This document shows, one piece after another, positions 10,148 through 16,788 of a stretch of 64,000 bases of DNA. Position numbers and translations under genes: made by a program. The number at the start of each line of letters is the position of its first letter. Within the stretch, counting starts at the first letter, position 1. The DNA comes from Streptomyces sp. SCSIO 30461 (GTDB lineage Bacteria; Actinomycetota; Actinomycetes; Streptomycetales; Streptomycetaceae): the NCBI RefSeq assembly GCF_037023745.1, contig NZ_CP146101.1, positions 6,340,001 through 6,404,000 on the forward strand, written 5' to 3'. The notes beneath the pieces were generated by a model, which worked only from the letters and a program-made list of their open reading frames with translations, was not told where the DNA came from and ran no database searches.

Positions 10148-10675
10148 ATGACCGACAGAAGGCAGTCCTCGCAGCGTGTGGATGACGTCGATGCGGTGAC
10201 GCGCGCGGTGCTGACCGCTTCCCGGCTGCTGGTCGCGGTCTCAGCGCGATCACTGGCAGCCGTCGAGGAGCGGGTGACACTGCCCCAGTTCCGCTTGCTG
10301 GTGGTGCTGTCCACAGGGGGCCCGGCGAAGCTCGTGGTTCTCGCCGACAGGCTCGGTGTCAATCCGTCCACGGCCATGCGCATGATCGACCGGCTGATTG
10401 CGGCGGGGCTCGCGGCACGCGAGGCCAACCCCGTCAACCGGCGCGAAACGGTACTGCGGCTCACGGACGACGGCCGAGCTCTCGTCGACGACGTCACCTC
10501 CCGGCGCCGACGCGAGATCGAGACGATCGTGAAACGCATCGCCCCAGCGCAACGGACCACCCTGATCGACGCCCTGACAGCGTTCAACGAGGCCGGCGGC
10601 GAGCCGACCGTGACAGCGGCGGACAGCACCCTGCACCCCTTGGGTTGGGTGGAAGCCCTGCCACAGGAGCACTGA
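10148..10675 (+). CDS. MarR-family transcriptional regulator
   Basis: 175 residues with the winged helix of MarR proteins: 'LPQFRLLVVLSTGGPAKLVVLADRLGVNPSTAMRMIDRLIAAGLAAREANPVNRRETVLRLTDDGRALV'. These are dimeric DNA-binding proteins, often repressors released by small ligands. AAAGGAGG directly precedes the ATG. It is divergent from the DUF4142 gene across about 280 bp, so that gene is a possible target; nothing in the sequence proves it. Confidence 0.85.
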   Translation: MTDRRQSSQRVDDVDAVTRAVLTASRLLVAVSARSLAAVEERVTLPQFRLLVVLSTGGPAKLVVLADRLGVNPSTAMRMIDRLIAAGLAAREANPVNRRETVLRLTDDGRALVDDVTSRRRREIETIVKRIAPAQRTTLIDALTAFNEAGGEPTVTAADSTLHPLGWVEALPQEH

Positions 10676-11045
10676 GCTTGCGACCCGAAGTAGCGGGTCC
10701 CGAGGGCTGTGTTCACGGGTGTGGCGATCCTCAACCAGGTCCACAGGAGACGCCGCGGGCCGCTCCGGTGGCCCTTGGCTCTCGGCACCTGGGCGCATCG
10801 CTCCGCCACGACGGCTTGACCGATCAGGTGACGAAGGGCTGCAACGCCCCGGCGACAGACGCCCGTCCGTACTCGCTGGATCGCCTCTTTCGGTGCCCAG
10901 GAGTCCTGCTCTCCTGAATGCTCGCCCGCGTTGCCGCCCACCGGCAGTCAGTACGTACTCTTGATGCCGGTCACCGGGCAGAAGCCTGCTCCTCACCCTC
11001 ACGTCCGGGAGACCGGCATCAGCACACCCAGAACCGGGAGAATCG
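10676..11045. other. 370-bp intergenic stretch
   Basis: No gene recognised. It contains CAGTACGTACTC followed by TGCCGGTCA (about 10950-10973). A close relative (CAGTACGTGCTC then TGCCGGTC) occurs near 9936-9957 upstream of the DUF4142 gene, so a shared promoter or operator element is possible. Confidence 0.35.
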
Positions 11046-12107
11046 ATGGCCGAGCCGGATGTCCCGGACGAGTTTCTGGCGGGGTACTCCCAGGCCCTCA
11101 CAGCGGCCTGTTCCACAGGCCGCCGACTGACACGCGAGGAGTTGCAGTCGCTTCGCGGCCGGGGGGAGCGAGCCGCAGAGGCCGGTTTCGGGTTGCGCGC
11201 GCTGGTCCGCGCTCACCTCATCGCCGCGCAGCAGGTTCAACCGGACCTACCGCAGGACGCCGCCGTCCGCGTCCTCGCCGTGGTCGAGCAGGCCGTGGAC
11301 GCCTTCGCCGAGGGGCATGACCGGGCTCAACGCCTTGCCGTGCGCCAGGAAGAGGCGGCGCGCCGGGAGTTCATCGACGACCTGCTCTACGGGCGCAGCG
11401 ACCTCGGGCGCCTCGCCGAGCGCGCCGAACGCTTCGGGCTGCTGCTCTCCCACGCCCACGCGGTCGCCGTGGCGCAGGGTACGGGCCCGTTCGACGACGG
11501 CTCTTCCGTGACCCGCCGGATCGAATCCTCGCTCATTGCCCGCTTCGGGAATCGCCGCATCCTGCTCACCACCAAAGACGGCCGACTGATCTGCATCGCA
11601 CCGGGCGACCAGTCCGATGTACTCAGCTTCTTCGCCAAGCAGGCTTACGCGGCGACGGACGGCGGAAGGGTCGCCGTAGGACGAGCCCATCCCGGCGCCG
11701 GCGGTGTCGTCCACTCCTACGAGGAGGCGCTGAACGCCTTGGACCTGGCCGTCCGCATGGGCCTGGAAGACCCGGTGCTCCAGGCCTCGGACCTGCTGGT
11801 CTATCCGGTGCTCACACGTGACCGGCAGGCGATGGCCGAGCTTGTGCGAAGCGTCCTCGGCCCCCTGAAAGACGCCCGCGGAGGAGCTCAGCCGCTGATC
11901 GAGACCCTGATCGCCTACTTCGACACGGGCTGTGTGGCCGCGGAGGCCGCCCGAAGGCTCTCCCTGAGCGTGCGAGCCATGACCTACCGGCTCGAACGCA
12001 TCCATCAGCTCACCGGCGCCGACCCCGGCGACGCCGTGCACCGCTACACCTTGCAGACAGCGGTCATCGGCGCCCGCCTGCTGGACTGGCCGGCCCGGGA
12101 ACTCTGA
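11046..12107 (+). CDS. PucR/CdaR-type transcriptional regulator
   Basis: 353 residues. A variable N-terminal sensory region with helical segments is followed by a GGDEF-like/PucR central part and a C-terminal PucR helix-turn-helix ('LIETLIAYFDTGCVAAEAARRLSLSVRAMTYRLERIHQLTG'). In Streptomyces such proteins control purine, sugar-acid or stress genes, often through unknown ligands. It stands alone between two intergenic gaps. The downstream small membrane-protein operon is about 330 bp away and may or may not be its target. Confidence 0.82.
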   Translation: MAEPDVPDEFLAGYSQALTAACSTGRRLTREELQSLRGRGERAAEAGFGLRALVRAHLIAAQQVQPDLPQDAAVRVLAVVEQAVDAFAEGHDRAQRLAVRQEEAARREFIDDLLYGRSDLGRLAERAERFGLLLSHAHAVAVAQGTGPFDDGSSVTRRIESSLIARFGNRRILLTTKDGRLICIAPGDQSDVLSFFAKQAYAATDGGRVAVGRAHPGAGGVVHSYEEALNALDLAVRMGLEDPVLQASDLLVYPVLTRDRQAMAELVRSVLGPLKDARGGAQPLIETLIAYFDTGCVAAEAARRLSLSVRAMTYRLERIHQLTGADPGDAVHRYTLQTAVIGARLLDWPAREL

Positions 12108-12438
12108 GCACAGGCAGCGGAAGCAGCTCTGGGCATGCCCCCTTCAGGTCGATAGGGTCCGGAGGAACAGCGGCGGGCGGTGTGCCGGGAGGTGACGCGT
12201 TTCCCGGGCGACGGACTTGCGTGGGCACGTCCCCGGCCTGCGGCACCTCATCGCTCCGCGCCCTGGCAGGCGGACGGCACGTGACCGTCGGCCCATCGCG
12301 GCCGAGCAGCCCGTCACTGGAGCAGTCCGCGGCACGCCGCTTCGGAGCAAGCGCATCGAAAACCTGTAACCGCACTCGTCCACCACAGCACGCACCGTCC
12401 ACGAACGCAGCGTCGGCAAGGTCACGCAGAGGAGCATC
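12108..12438. other. 330-bp intergenic stretch
   Basis: No gene or clear regulatory repeat recognised between the PucR-type gene and the small membrane-protein operon. Confidence 0.4.
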
Positions 12439-12645
12439 GTGTCCACCAAACGCATCGGCGCCACCCTGGCCGCCACAGGAGCCCCGGTCACACTGATCGG
12501 AGCCGCCATGTACGCCCTGCCCGGGCCAGGCCTGCCGTTTTTGGTGATCGGCCTCGTATCGCTCACCACCGGTCTGGCCATGCTCGCCACGACGCACAGC
12601 GAACCGAACTCCGGCCACTCTGAGAGAGGAACCGACGGACTGTGA
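12439..12645 (+). CDS. Small two-helix membrane protein (operon gene 1)
   Basis: 68 residues with two hydrophobic stretches ('LAATGAPVTLIGAAMYALPG' and 'PFLVIGLVSLTTGLAMLA') joined by a Pro/Gly turn, and a short polar tail. GTG 12439 follows GAGGAG. No family recognised. The stop TGA overlaps the next start as TGATG, so the genes are translationally coupled. Confidence 0.6.
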   Translation: MSTKRIGATLAATGAPVTLIGAAMYALPGPGLPFLVIGLVSLTTGLAMLATTHSEPNSGHSERGTDGL

Positions 12646-12941
12646 TGTGGCACTGGACAGGCCTCGCCGTCTTCACCCTCACGCTCCCGCCGGCGGCTCT
12701 GGCTGTGCTCACGGGCAGAGTGCCTCACCGGTTGCGTACCCGGCCGGCCTCGATGTGTCCCCTCGGGCTCGCCCTGCCGGCTCTGCACGCGGGCGCGCCG
12801 ATCAACGCGCTCCCCCGCATGACGGACACCTCTCCCACCGCCACCCTGGCTGCCACGGCCACCGCGGGCACGCTGGCCGTCTCCGCGTGCGTCACGGTCG
12901 CCGCCGTCACCACCCGGAGTGTCCGGGCAACGGTACGATGA
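12645..12941 (+). CDS. Small membrane protein (operon gene 2)
   Basis: 98 residues. An N-terminal helix ('GLAVFTLTLPPAALAVLTG') is followed by a less hydrophobic middle part and an Ala/Thr/Val-rich segment ('TATAGTLAVSACVTVAAV') that may span the membrane. Not recognised. It overlaps both neighbours (TGATG before, ATGA after), which supports real translation. Confidence 0.5.
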   Translation: MWHWTGLAVFTLTLPPAALAVLTGRVPHRLRTRPASMCPLGLALPALHAGAPINALPRMTDTSPTATLAATATAGTLAVSACVTVAAVTTRSVRATVR

Positions 12942-13189
12942 CCGGCCTCTTCCACCGGAGATGGCGGCTCGCCGGATCCCTCGTCGCGTGGTGGCTGCTG
13001 TTCGCCGCGGGATTGTGGCTCACGGCGCAGGCCATCGGCCAGCCCACCTCCCCAGCGCGTTGTGTCGCGTCCGCCGCGTTCGTGGCATCGATCGGGGAAA
13101 CCGTTGACTGGCTACGACGACGCAGGCGGGCGCACCGCGTCACGCGCGGGTCCCGATCCTCCGGGCACGTCGAACCCATCCGGAAGTGA
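12938..13189 (+). CDS. Small membrane protein (operon gene 3)
   Basis: 83 residues starting at ATG 12938, inside the ATGA overlap with gene 2. It has one clear helix ('SLVAWWLLFAAGLWLTAQAI'), a second short hydrophobic part and a very basic C-terminus ('WLRRRRRAHRVTRGSRSSG'). Longer in-frame extensions upstream are shadows of gene 2. Function unknown; together the three genes look like a membrane microcomplex. Confidence 0.5.
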   Translation: MTGLFHRRWRLAGSLVAWWLLFAAGLWLTAQAIGQPTSPARCVASAAFVASIGETVDWLRRRRRAHRVTRGSRSSGHVEPIRK

Positions 13190-13353
13190 ATGGAGCGGGA
13201 TACCGCCCCTGTACCGCCGCCAATCCTGCACGTGTACACGTCCGCACGACTCGTTCCCGTCGATGACCAGGACCTCTTCGCCCACCGTGCGGGTGCCCTG
13301 GAGAACGACCGTCTCCCGGCGGCATCCACGAGCAACCCGAACCGAAGCGGCTA

Positions 13354-13528
13354 GGGCGTGTTGCGAAAGTCCCTCCTGACCCGCGACGTCTGGCACGCAC
13401 GCTCGCTGCGTTGTCGGAGTCATCCAAGTACGTCCAGTACGAGGATGATCCTCCGCCTTGCGATCGCACGCACCAGACGCCGCAGGCCCCGCCCTGCGGG
13501 CGGACGGAGCTACTTTCGCAACACGCCC
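13354..13528. mobile_element. MITE-like element, copy 1 (175 bp)
   Basis: Bounded by perfect 17-bp inverted repeats, GGGCGTGTTGCGAAAGT (13354-13370) and its complement (13512-13528). Inside are nested inverted repeats (GACGTCTGG facing CCAGACGCC) and no transposase. A near-identical copy lies in the opposite orientation at 52439-52614. The outer sequence is CTAG on the left, suggesting a short CTAG or TA target duplication. Ends of this kind occur on Streptomyces IS5-type elements, so a parent IS elsewhere probably mobilises it (inference). Confidence 0.8.
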
Positions 13529-13717
13529 CAGGTCCTGCCGGTACGACAAGCGCAGACAGCGTCTTCGGACGTCACGCTGAGACACCGCCCGAGCCTCCGG
13601 TCACGCCTCAGCCGCGGCTCGTTAGTGTGTGCGGGTCAGAGCATGTCTGGACGTCACGACCGGGAAGCGCTCAGCACTGCCGGTCCGCTGTCCCTGGATC
13701 AGGATTCGGGAGCCTCC

Positions 13718-14560
13718 GTGCCCACTTCCCCGGTGCGAGTCCACCGCCACTCCGCCACCTACTGGCGGATCACCTTCGACAACCCGCCTCTGAACCTGAT
13801 CGACCCCGAGGTCATGGCCGGCCTGCGGGATCTCCTGACCCTGCTGGAGAACGACCGGGAGGTGCAGGTTGTCGTCTTCGACAGCGCTGATGACGAGTTC
13901 TTCCTGGCGCACTACGACGCGGTCCGGGCAGCCGAGATGCCCACCGACGCCGGACCCACCGGCCTGCCGCCCTGGCCGGACATCGTTGTACGCCTGGCAC
14001 GGGCCCCCTTCGTCAGCATCGCGTGCCTGCGCGGCCGTGCACGGGGCGCGGGAAGCGAGTTCGCGCTGGCGTGCGATCTGCGCTTCGCCAGTATCGAGAA
14101 GGCGGTTCTGGGCCAGCCGGAGGTGGGATCGGGCGTGGTCCCAGGTGGCGGCGCGATGGAGATCCTGCCCGCTCTGGTCGGACGCTCACGCGCTCTGGAG
14201 ATCGTGCTGGGCTCCGAGGACTTCGACGCCGCGACGGCAGAGCGGTACGGTTGGGTGAACCGGGCCCTGCCCGACGCCGAACTCGACGCCTTCGTCGACG
14301 GCTTCGCCTCGCGGATCGCGCGCTTCGACCGGAACGCGCTGTCCACCGCCAAGGACATCATCAACCGCCGGTCGGCGCTCCCGCTGGAGGACATCGTGGA
14401 GTCCGGTCAGGCGCTGCGCACGGCCGCGGCCTCGCCGAACGGCCGCGCGAGGCTGACCGAGTTGCTCGCCCGCGGCATGCAGCAACGCGGACCGTTCGAA
14501 TTCGACTTCGGCGCCGAACTCGGACGGGACGACAGTGCGTCAGGGGACCCGGCCCAGTAG
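13718..14560 (+). CDS. Enoyl-CoA hydratase/isomerase family protein
   Basis: About 280 residues of crotonase fold. Substrate oxyanion loop 'SIACLRGRARGAGSEFALACDLRFAS', then 'VLGQPEVGSGVVPGGGAMEILPALVGRSRALEIVLGSEDFDAATAERYGWVNRALP'. Glutamates matching both catalytic residues of hydratases are present (in 'SEFA' and 'QPEV'), so it could hydrate an enoyl-CoA, but family members also catalyse isomerisation or hydrolysis. Start taken at GTG 13718, with GGGAG five bases upstream. The long in-frame extension to 13358 runs through the MITE and is not real. No beta-oxidation partners are near. Confidence 0.82.
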   Translation: MPTSPVRVHRHSATYWRITFDNPPLNLIDPEVMAGLRDLLTLLENDREVQVVVFDSADDEFFLAHYDAVRAAEMPTDAGPTGLPPWPDIVVRLARAPFVSIACLRGRARGAGSEFALACDLRFASIEKAVLGQPEVGSGVVPGGGAMEILPALVGRSRALEIVLGSEDFDAATAERYGWVNRALPDAELDAFVDGFASRIARFDRNALSTAKDIINRRSALPLEDIVESGQALRTAAASPNGRARLTELLARGMQQRGPFEFDFGAELGRDDSASGDPAQ

Positions 14561-14690
14561 CCGGACGCCCCCGACGCTCTACCCAGGCAGGCCGGACGCA
14601 AGCCGCCACCGCTTCCGGCCCCGGGTCATGCCGGAACGGGTGCTGACGCCCCGACGGATCCGCGCCAGACGAGGACGTCCGAGCGAACAA

Positions 14691-14732
14691 CGGGAGGCCG
14701 GCCTGCGCACGGTGGCGCGAGCCGGCCTCCCG
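14691..14732. terminator. Bidirectional terminator hairpin
   Basis: CGGGAGGCCGGC (14691-14702) pairs perfectly with GCCGGCCTCCCG (14721-14732). It lies between the enoyl-CoA hydratase gene (plus) and the last precursor peptide gene (minus), marking the 3' border of the RiPP operon. Confidence 0.75.
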
Positions 14733-14796
14733 CGCCGGTCCCGATCAGGTCACGCTGTCCTGTGGGTAGCGCAGCCGGGCTGGGACCGGCCCGTGC

Positions 14797-14994
14797 TCAT
14801 GCGCTGCTCATCGTACCGGCGCTGCCGAAGCACCCCACCGGCGTGGACATGGTACTGCCGGTGCCGGCGGTACCGACCGTGCTGCCCGGGGCATGCTCGG
14901 AGGGCAGCACCTCCAGTTCCGGGAACTCCTGGGCGAGGCTCAGGTCGAGCGCTGACAGCGCGTTCGGTCGATCGTCGTTGGTGATGTCGGACAT
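14797..14994 (-). CDS. RiPP precursor peptide A1
   Basis: 65 residues, the most distal of four paralogous precursors. The leader contains 'DLSLAQEFPELEVLPSEHAPG', matching the DL-L-LEQE-PELEVLP leader of the other three but with a longer N-terminus. The core after about residue 38 is mostly Ser, Thr, Gly and Ala with a single Cys ('PVGCFGSAGTMSSA' at the end). A strong AGGAGG precedes the ATG. As a substrate of the YcaO and dehydratase proteins upstream it would yield few azoles and many dehydroamino acids. The leader/core boundary is inferred. Confidence 0.82.
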   Translation of the reverse strand: MSDITNDDRPNALSALDLSLAQEFPELEVLPSEHAPGSTVGTAGTGSTMSTPVGCFGSAGTMSSA

Positions 14995-15015
14995 GGTGTA
15001 CCTCCTGAGTCAGTG

Positions 15016-15037
15016 CCGGTGGAGGGTCGTCCACCGG
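15016..15037 (-). other. Intercistronic hairpin between A2 and A1
   Basis: CCGGTGGA (15016-15023) and TCCACCGG (15030-15037) form a perfect 8-bp stem with a 6-nt loop between the A2 stop and the A1 start. Confidence 0.6.
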
Positions 15038-15085
15038 TAGGCGGTGTCATGCAGCGAACGGGGCGGGCCGGCCGCGTGACGGACG

Positions 15086-15256
15086 TCAGTGACTGCTGGC
15101 GGTGCTGGTGCTGCTGAACGAGGCCGCCGGGCAGGACGCGCAACTGATGCTGCCGGCGCTGCCGAGTGTGCTGCCGGGTGCCTGGGCGGCAGGCAACGGC
15201 TCCAGCTCCGGTGGCTCCTGCTCCAGGACGAGTTCGAGGTTGTGCATCTCTGACAC
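15086..15256 (-). CDS. RiPP precursor peptide A2
   Basis: 56 residues beginning at GTG 15256 with a GGAGA ribosome site; too short for many gene finders. Leader 'NLELVLEQEPPELEPLPAAQ', then a core from about residue 27 ('GSTLGSAGSISCASCPAAS' and a Ser/Thr-rich tail ending SSH). It has two cysteines in 'CASC', and Ser/Thr make up a large share of the core. Clearly paralogous to A1, A3 and A4. An internal ATG at 15247 is a possible alternative start. Confidence 0.85.
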   Translation of the reverse strand: MSEMHNLELVLEQEPPELEPLPAAQAPGSTLGSAGSISCASCPAASFSSTSTASSH

Positions 15257-15293
15257 GAGGCTCTCCTTTTCTACGGTGATGGGGAACGGGGCT

Positions 15294-15323
15294 CCACCGG
15301 GGTCGGGGCCACCGCCCCGGTGG
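15294..15323 (-). other. Intercistronic hairpin between A3 and A2
   Basis: CCACCGGGG (15294-15302) pairs with CCCCGGTGG (15315-15323) with a 12-nt loop, directly downstream of A3. Confidence 0.6.
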
Positions 15324-15328
15324 GCTGC

Positions 15329-15487
15329 CTATTTCGAGCTCAGCGTGCTCGCGGTGCCGTAGGTCGCGACGGGGCAGGAGGCGGTGCCTATGGTGGCGGC
15401 GCAGGATACGGATCCCGCGGAGTACTCCTCGGGGAGCACCTCCAGCTCCGCCGGTTCCTGCTCCAGGCGCAGATCGAGATCGTTCAT
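15329..15487 (-). CDS. RiPP precursor peptide A3
   Basis: 52 residues; ATG 15487 preceded by GAGGAGAG. Leader 'MNDLDLRLEQEPAELEVLPE', core from about residue 22 with 'SAGSVSCAATIGTASCPVA' and 'TYGTASTLSSK' at the C-terminus. Two cysteines and many Ser/Thr. The spacing of Cys, Ser and Thr resembles azole/dehydroalanine peptides such as goadsporin, but the sequence is not one I recognise. Confidence 0.85.
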   Translation of the reverse strand: MNDLDLRLEQEPAELEVLPEEYSAGSVSCAATIGTASCPVATYGTASTLSSK

Positions 15488-15517
15488 GACGGCTCTCCTC
15501 TTTCAGATGGGGTGACC

Positions 15518-15554
15518 CCCGGCCACGGAGGCCGGGACCGGCCCGTGTGGGCCG
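15518..15554 (-). other. Two adjacent intercistronic hairpins between A4 and A3
   Basis: CCCGGCC/GGCCGGG (15518-15524 with 15530-15536) and CGGCCC/GGGCCG (15539-15544 with 15549-15554) form two small perfect stems between the A4 stop and the A3 start. Confidence 0.55.
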
Positions 15555-15593
15555 ACTGCTGGGGGACGTGTGGTATGCGGGCGCGTGTGGAGG

Positions 15594-15758
15594 TCAGCCG
15601 CGGCTGCTGGCTGATCCCACGCTGCCGGCGCACCCTGCCGGGCAGGAGAAGCAGCCGGCGGTACTCACGGAGCCGGCGCAGGACGCCGCGGACCGGGTGT
15701 CCGGCAGGACCTCGATCTCGGGTGCTTCCTGCTCCAGGTGCAGGTCCAGGTCGTTCAT
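15594..15758 (-). CDS. RiPP precursor peptide A4
   Basis: 54 residues, the first precursor after the enzyme genes. ATG 15758 follows a GGGAAGAAG ribosome site. Leader 'MNDLDLHLEQEAPEIEVLPD', core from about residue 21 with four cysteines ('SCAGSVSTAGCFSCPAGCAG') and a Ser-rich tail ending SSRG. It is the most Cys-rich of the four, so potentially the most heavily azole-modified. It is separated from the upstream enzyme gene by about 170 bp containing two hairpins. Confidence 0.85.
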   Translation of the reverse strand: MNDLDLHLEQEAPEIEVLPDTRSAASCAGSVSTAGCFSCPAGCAGSVGSASSRG

Positions 15759-15783
15759 CTGCTTCTTCCCTTTCTTGCTTCGT

Positions 15784-15828
15784 CGGTTCCGGTCGTCCGG
15801 AACCGGTACGGCGCACCGGGTGTGCGCC
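15784..15828 (-). other. Two hairpins between the last enzyme gene and the precursor genes
   Basis: CGGTTCCGG/CCGGAACCG (15784-15792 with 15797-15805) and GGCGCAC/GTGCGCC (15810-15816 with 15822-15828) are perfect stems in the 170-bp gap upstream of A4. They could attenuate, process or protect the mRNA, and a promoter for the precursor block may lie here too. Confidence 0.55.
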
Positions 15829-15929
15829 GGGTCTGAGGGCCTGAGGGGTCTCGTCCGTCCGCGTCGGGCACGGAGTGTGCCGACGGCGGAGCGCGACCCC
15901 CCGAAGGCGGCCGGTCGTGGCGGCGCGTA

Positions 15930-16787
15930 TCAGGGGCGGACGGACGGGGCGCCGTCGGCCTCCCGGGCGGCCCGGCCGAGCACCGCTTCCTCCAGCGGGA
16001 GGAAACCGAGCCGATTGAGCGTCATGTGCATGTGCATCAGGAGGAGTCGCGAGGCGACGGCCTCGGCGTCCCGCGAAAGGGCCCGGTGGACGCCGTCCAC
16101 CACCCGGTCTGCCAGCCGCACGAGGGGTTCCGCCGCGTCAGGGGCACGCGTGCGTGCCGCGCGGCACCAGTGCGCCGCGTGCTCCTCCGTCCGGTCCAGA
16201 GCTGCCGGATCAGCGTTCAGGACGGCCGTCCAGTGCTGCCAGTGCAGTCTCCACACACGGTCACGCTGTTCCGGGCCGAGGGAGCGGGTGCAGGCCCGGA
16301 GGAACTCGACCGCGTACAGGGCGCGTGCCGCACGGTCCCCGCCGGTGGACGCCACGACGTCGAGGGCCACTCGACTGCTCGCCTGGAAGACCTCTTCGGC
16401 GATCTCCGTGGCCGCAGGTGAACCGTAGTAGTGATGCTCCCTGCTGTACACGCCCAGGGACAGGTGCCGGCGACCGCGTCGGGCGACCAAGTCCTCGGCC
16501 GTCGGGTGGAGCCGGTGCACCTCGCCCTGGGCGGCCCCTCGGTGGTCGGTCCGGCGCCAGAGTTCTCGCCCCACCGCCCAGCACGCGTCCATCGCGTCGG
16601 GCGGGCCGTAGAAGCGCAGCCGCAGGTGCGGGCCGCTGGCGTCGACGTAGCGGATGAAGAACCACCGTGTGGCGCCGAGGCGTTCGGCCGCGGCCGCCCA
16701 GTCGGGGACGAGGGCGCCCAGCAGGAACTCCCCGTCCTGGTGGCCCGTGTGGTGCAGGCGTGCGTACAGCCATTCCGGTGTGCCCAT
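15930..16787 (-). CDS. SpaB_C / thiopeptide-type bacteriocin biosynthesis protein
   Basis: About 285 residues of the lantibiotic-dehydratase C-terminal (SpaB_C) family: start 'EWLYARLHHTGHQDGEFLLGALVP', then 'RWFFIRYVDASGPHLRLRF' and 'YSREHHYYG'. In goadsporin and thiopeptide pathways stand-alone proteins of this family either eliminate glutamate from glutamylated Ser/Thr to give dehydroamino acids or close the pyridine ring by [4+2] cycloaddition. As the only such protein here it must at least provide elimination if the partner LanB glutamylates. Start ATG 16787, one base after the LanB stop, so the two are coupled. Confidence 0.85.
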   Translation of the reverse strand: MGTPEWLYARLHHTGHQDGEFLLGALVPDWAAAAERLGATRWFFIRYVDASGPHLRLRFYGPPDAMDACWAVGRELWRRTDHRGAAQGEVHRLHPTAEDLVARRGRRHLSLGVYSREHHYYGSPAATEIAEEVFQASSRVALDVVASTGGDRAARALYAVEFLRACTRSLGPEQRDRVWRLHWQHWTAVLNADPAALDRTEEHAAHWCRAARTRAPDAAEPLVRLADRVVDGVHRALSRDAEAVASRLLLMHMHMTLNRLGFLPLEEAVLGRAAREADGAPSVRP

Positions 16788-16788
16788 A

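Noticed and set aside
13358..14560. A 400-residue frame reading through the MITE into the enoyl-CoA hydratase homologue
   Set aside because: The first 120 codons lie in MITE and intergenic sequence with no protein similarity; the crotonase fold and a ribosome site support the start at 13718.
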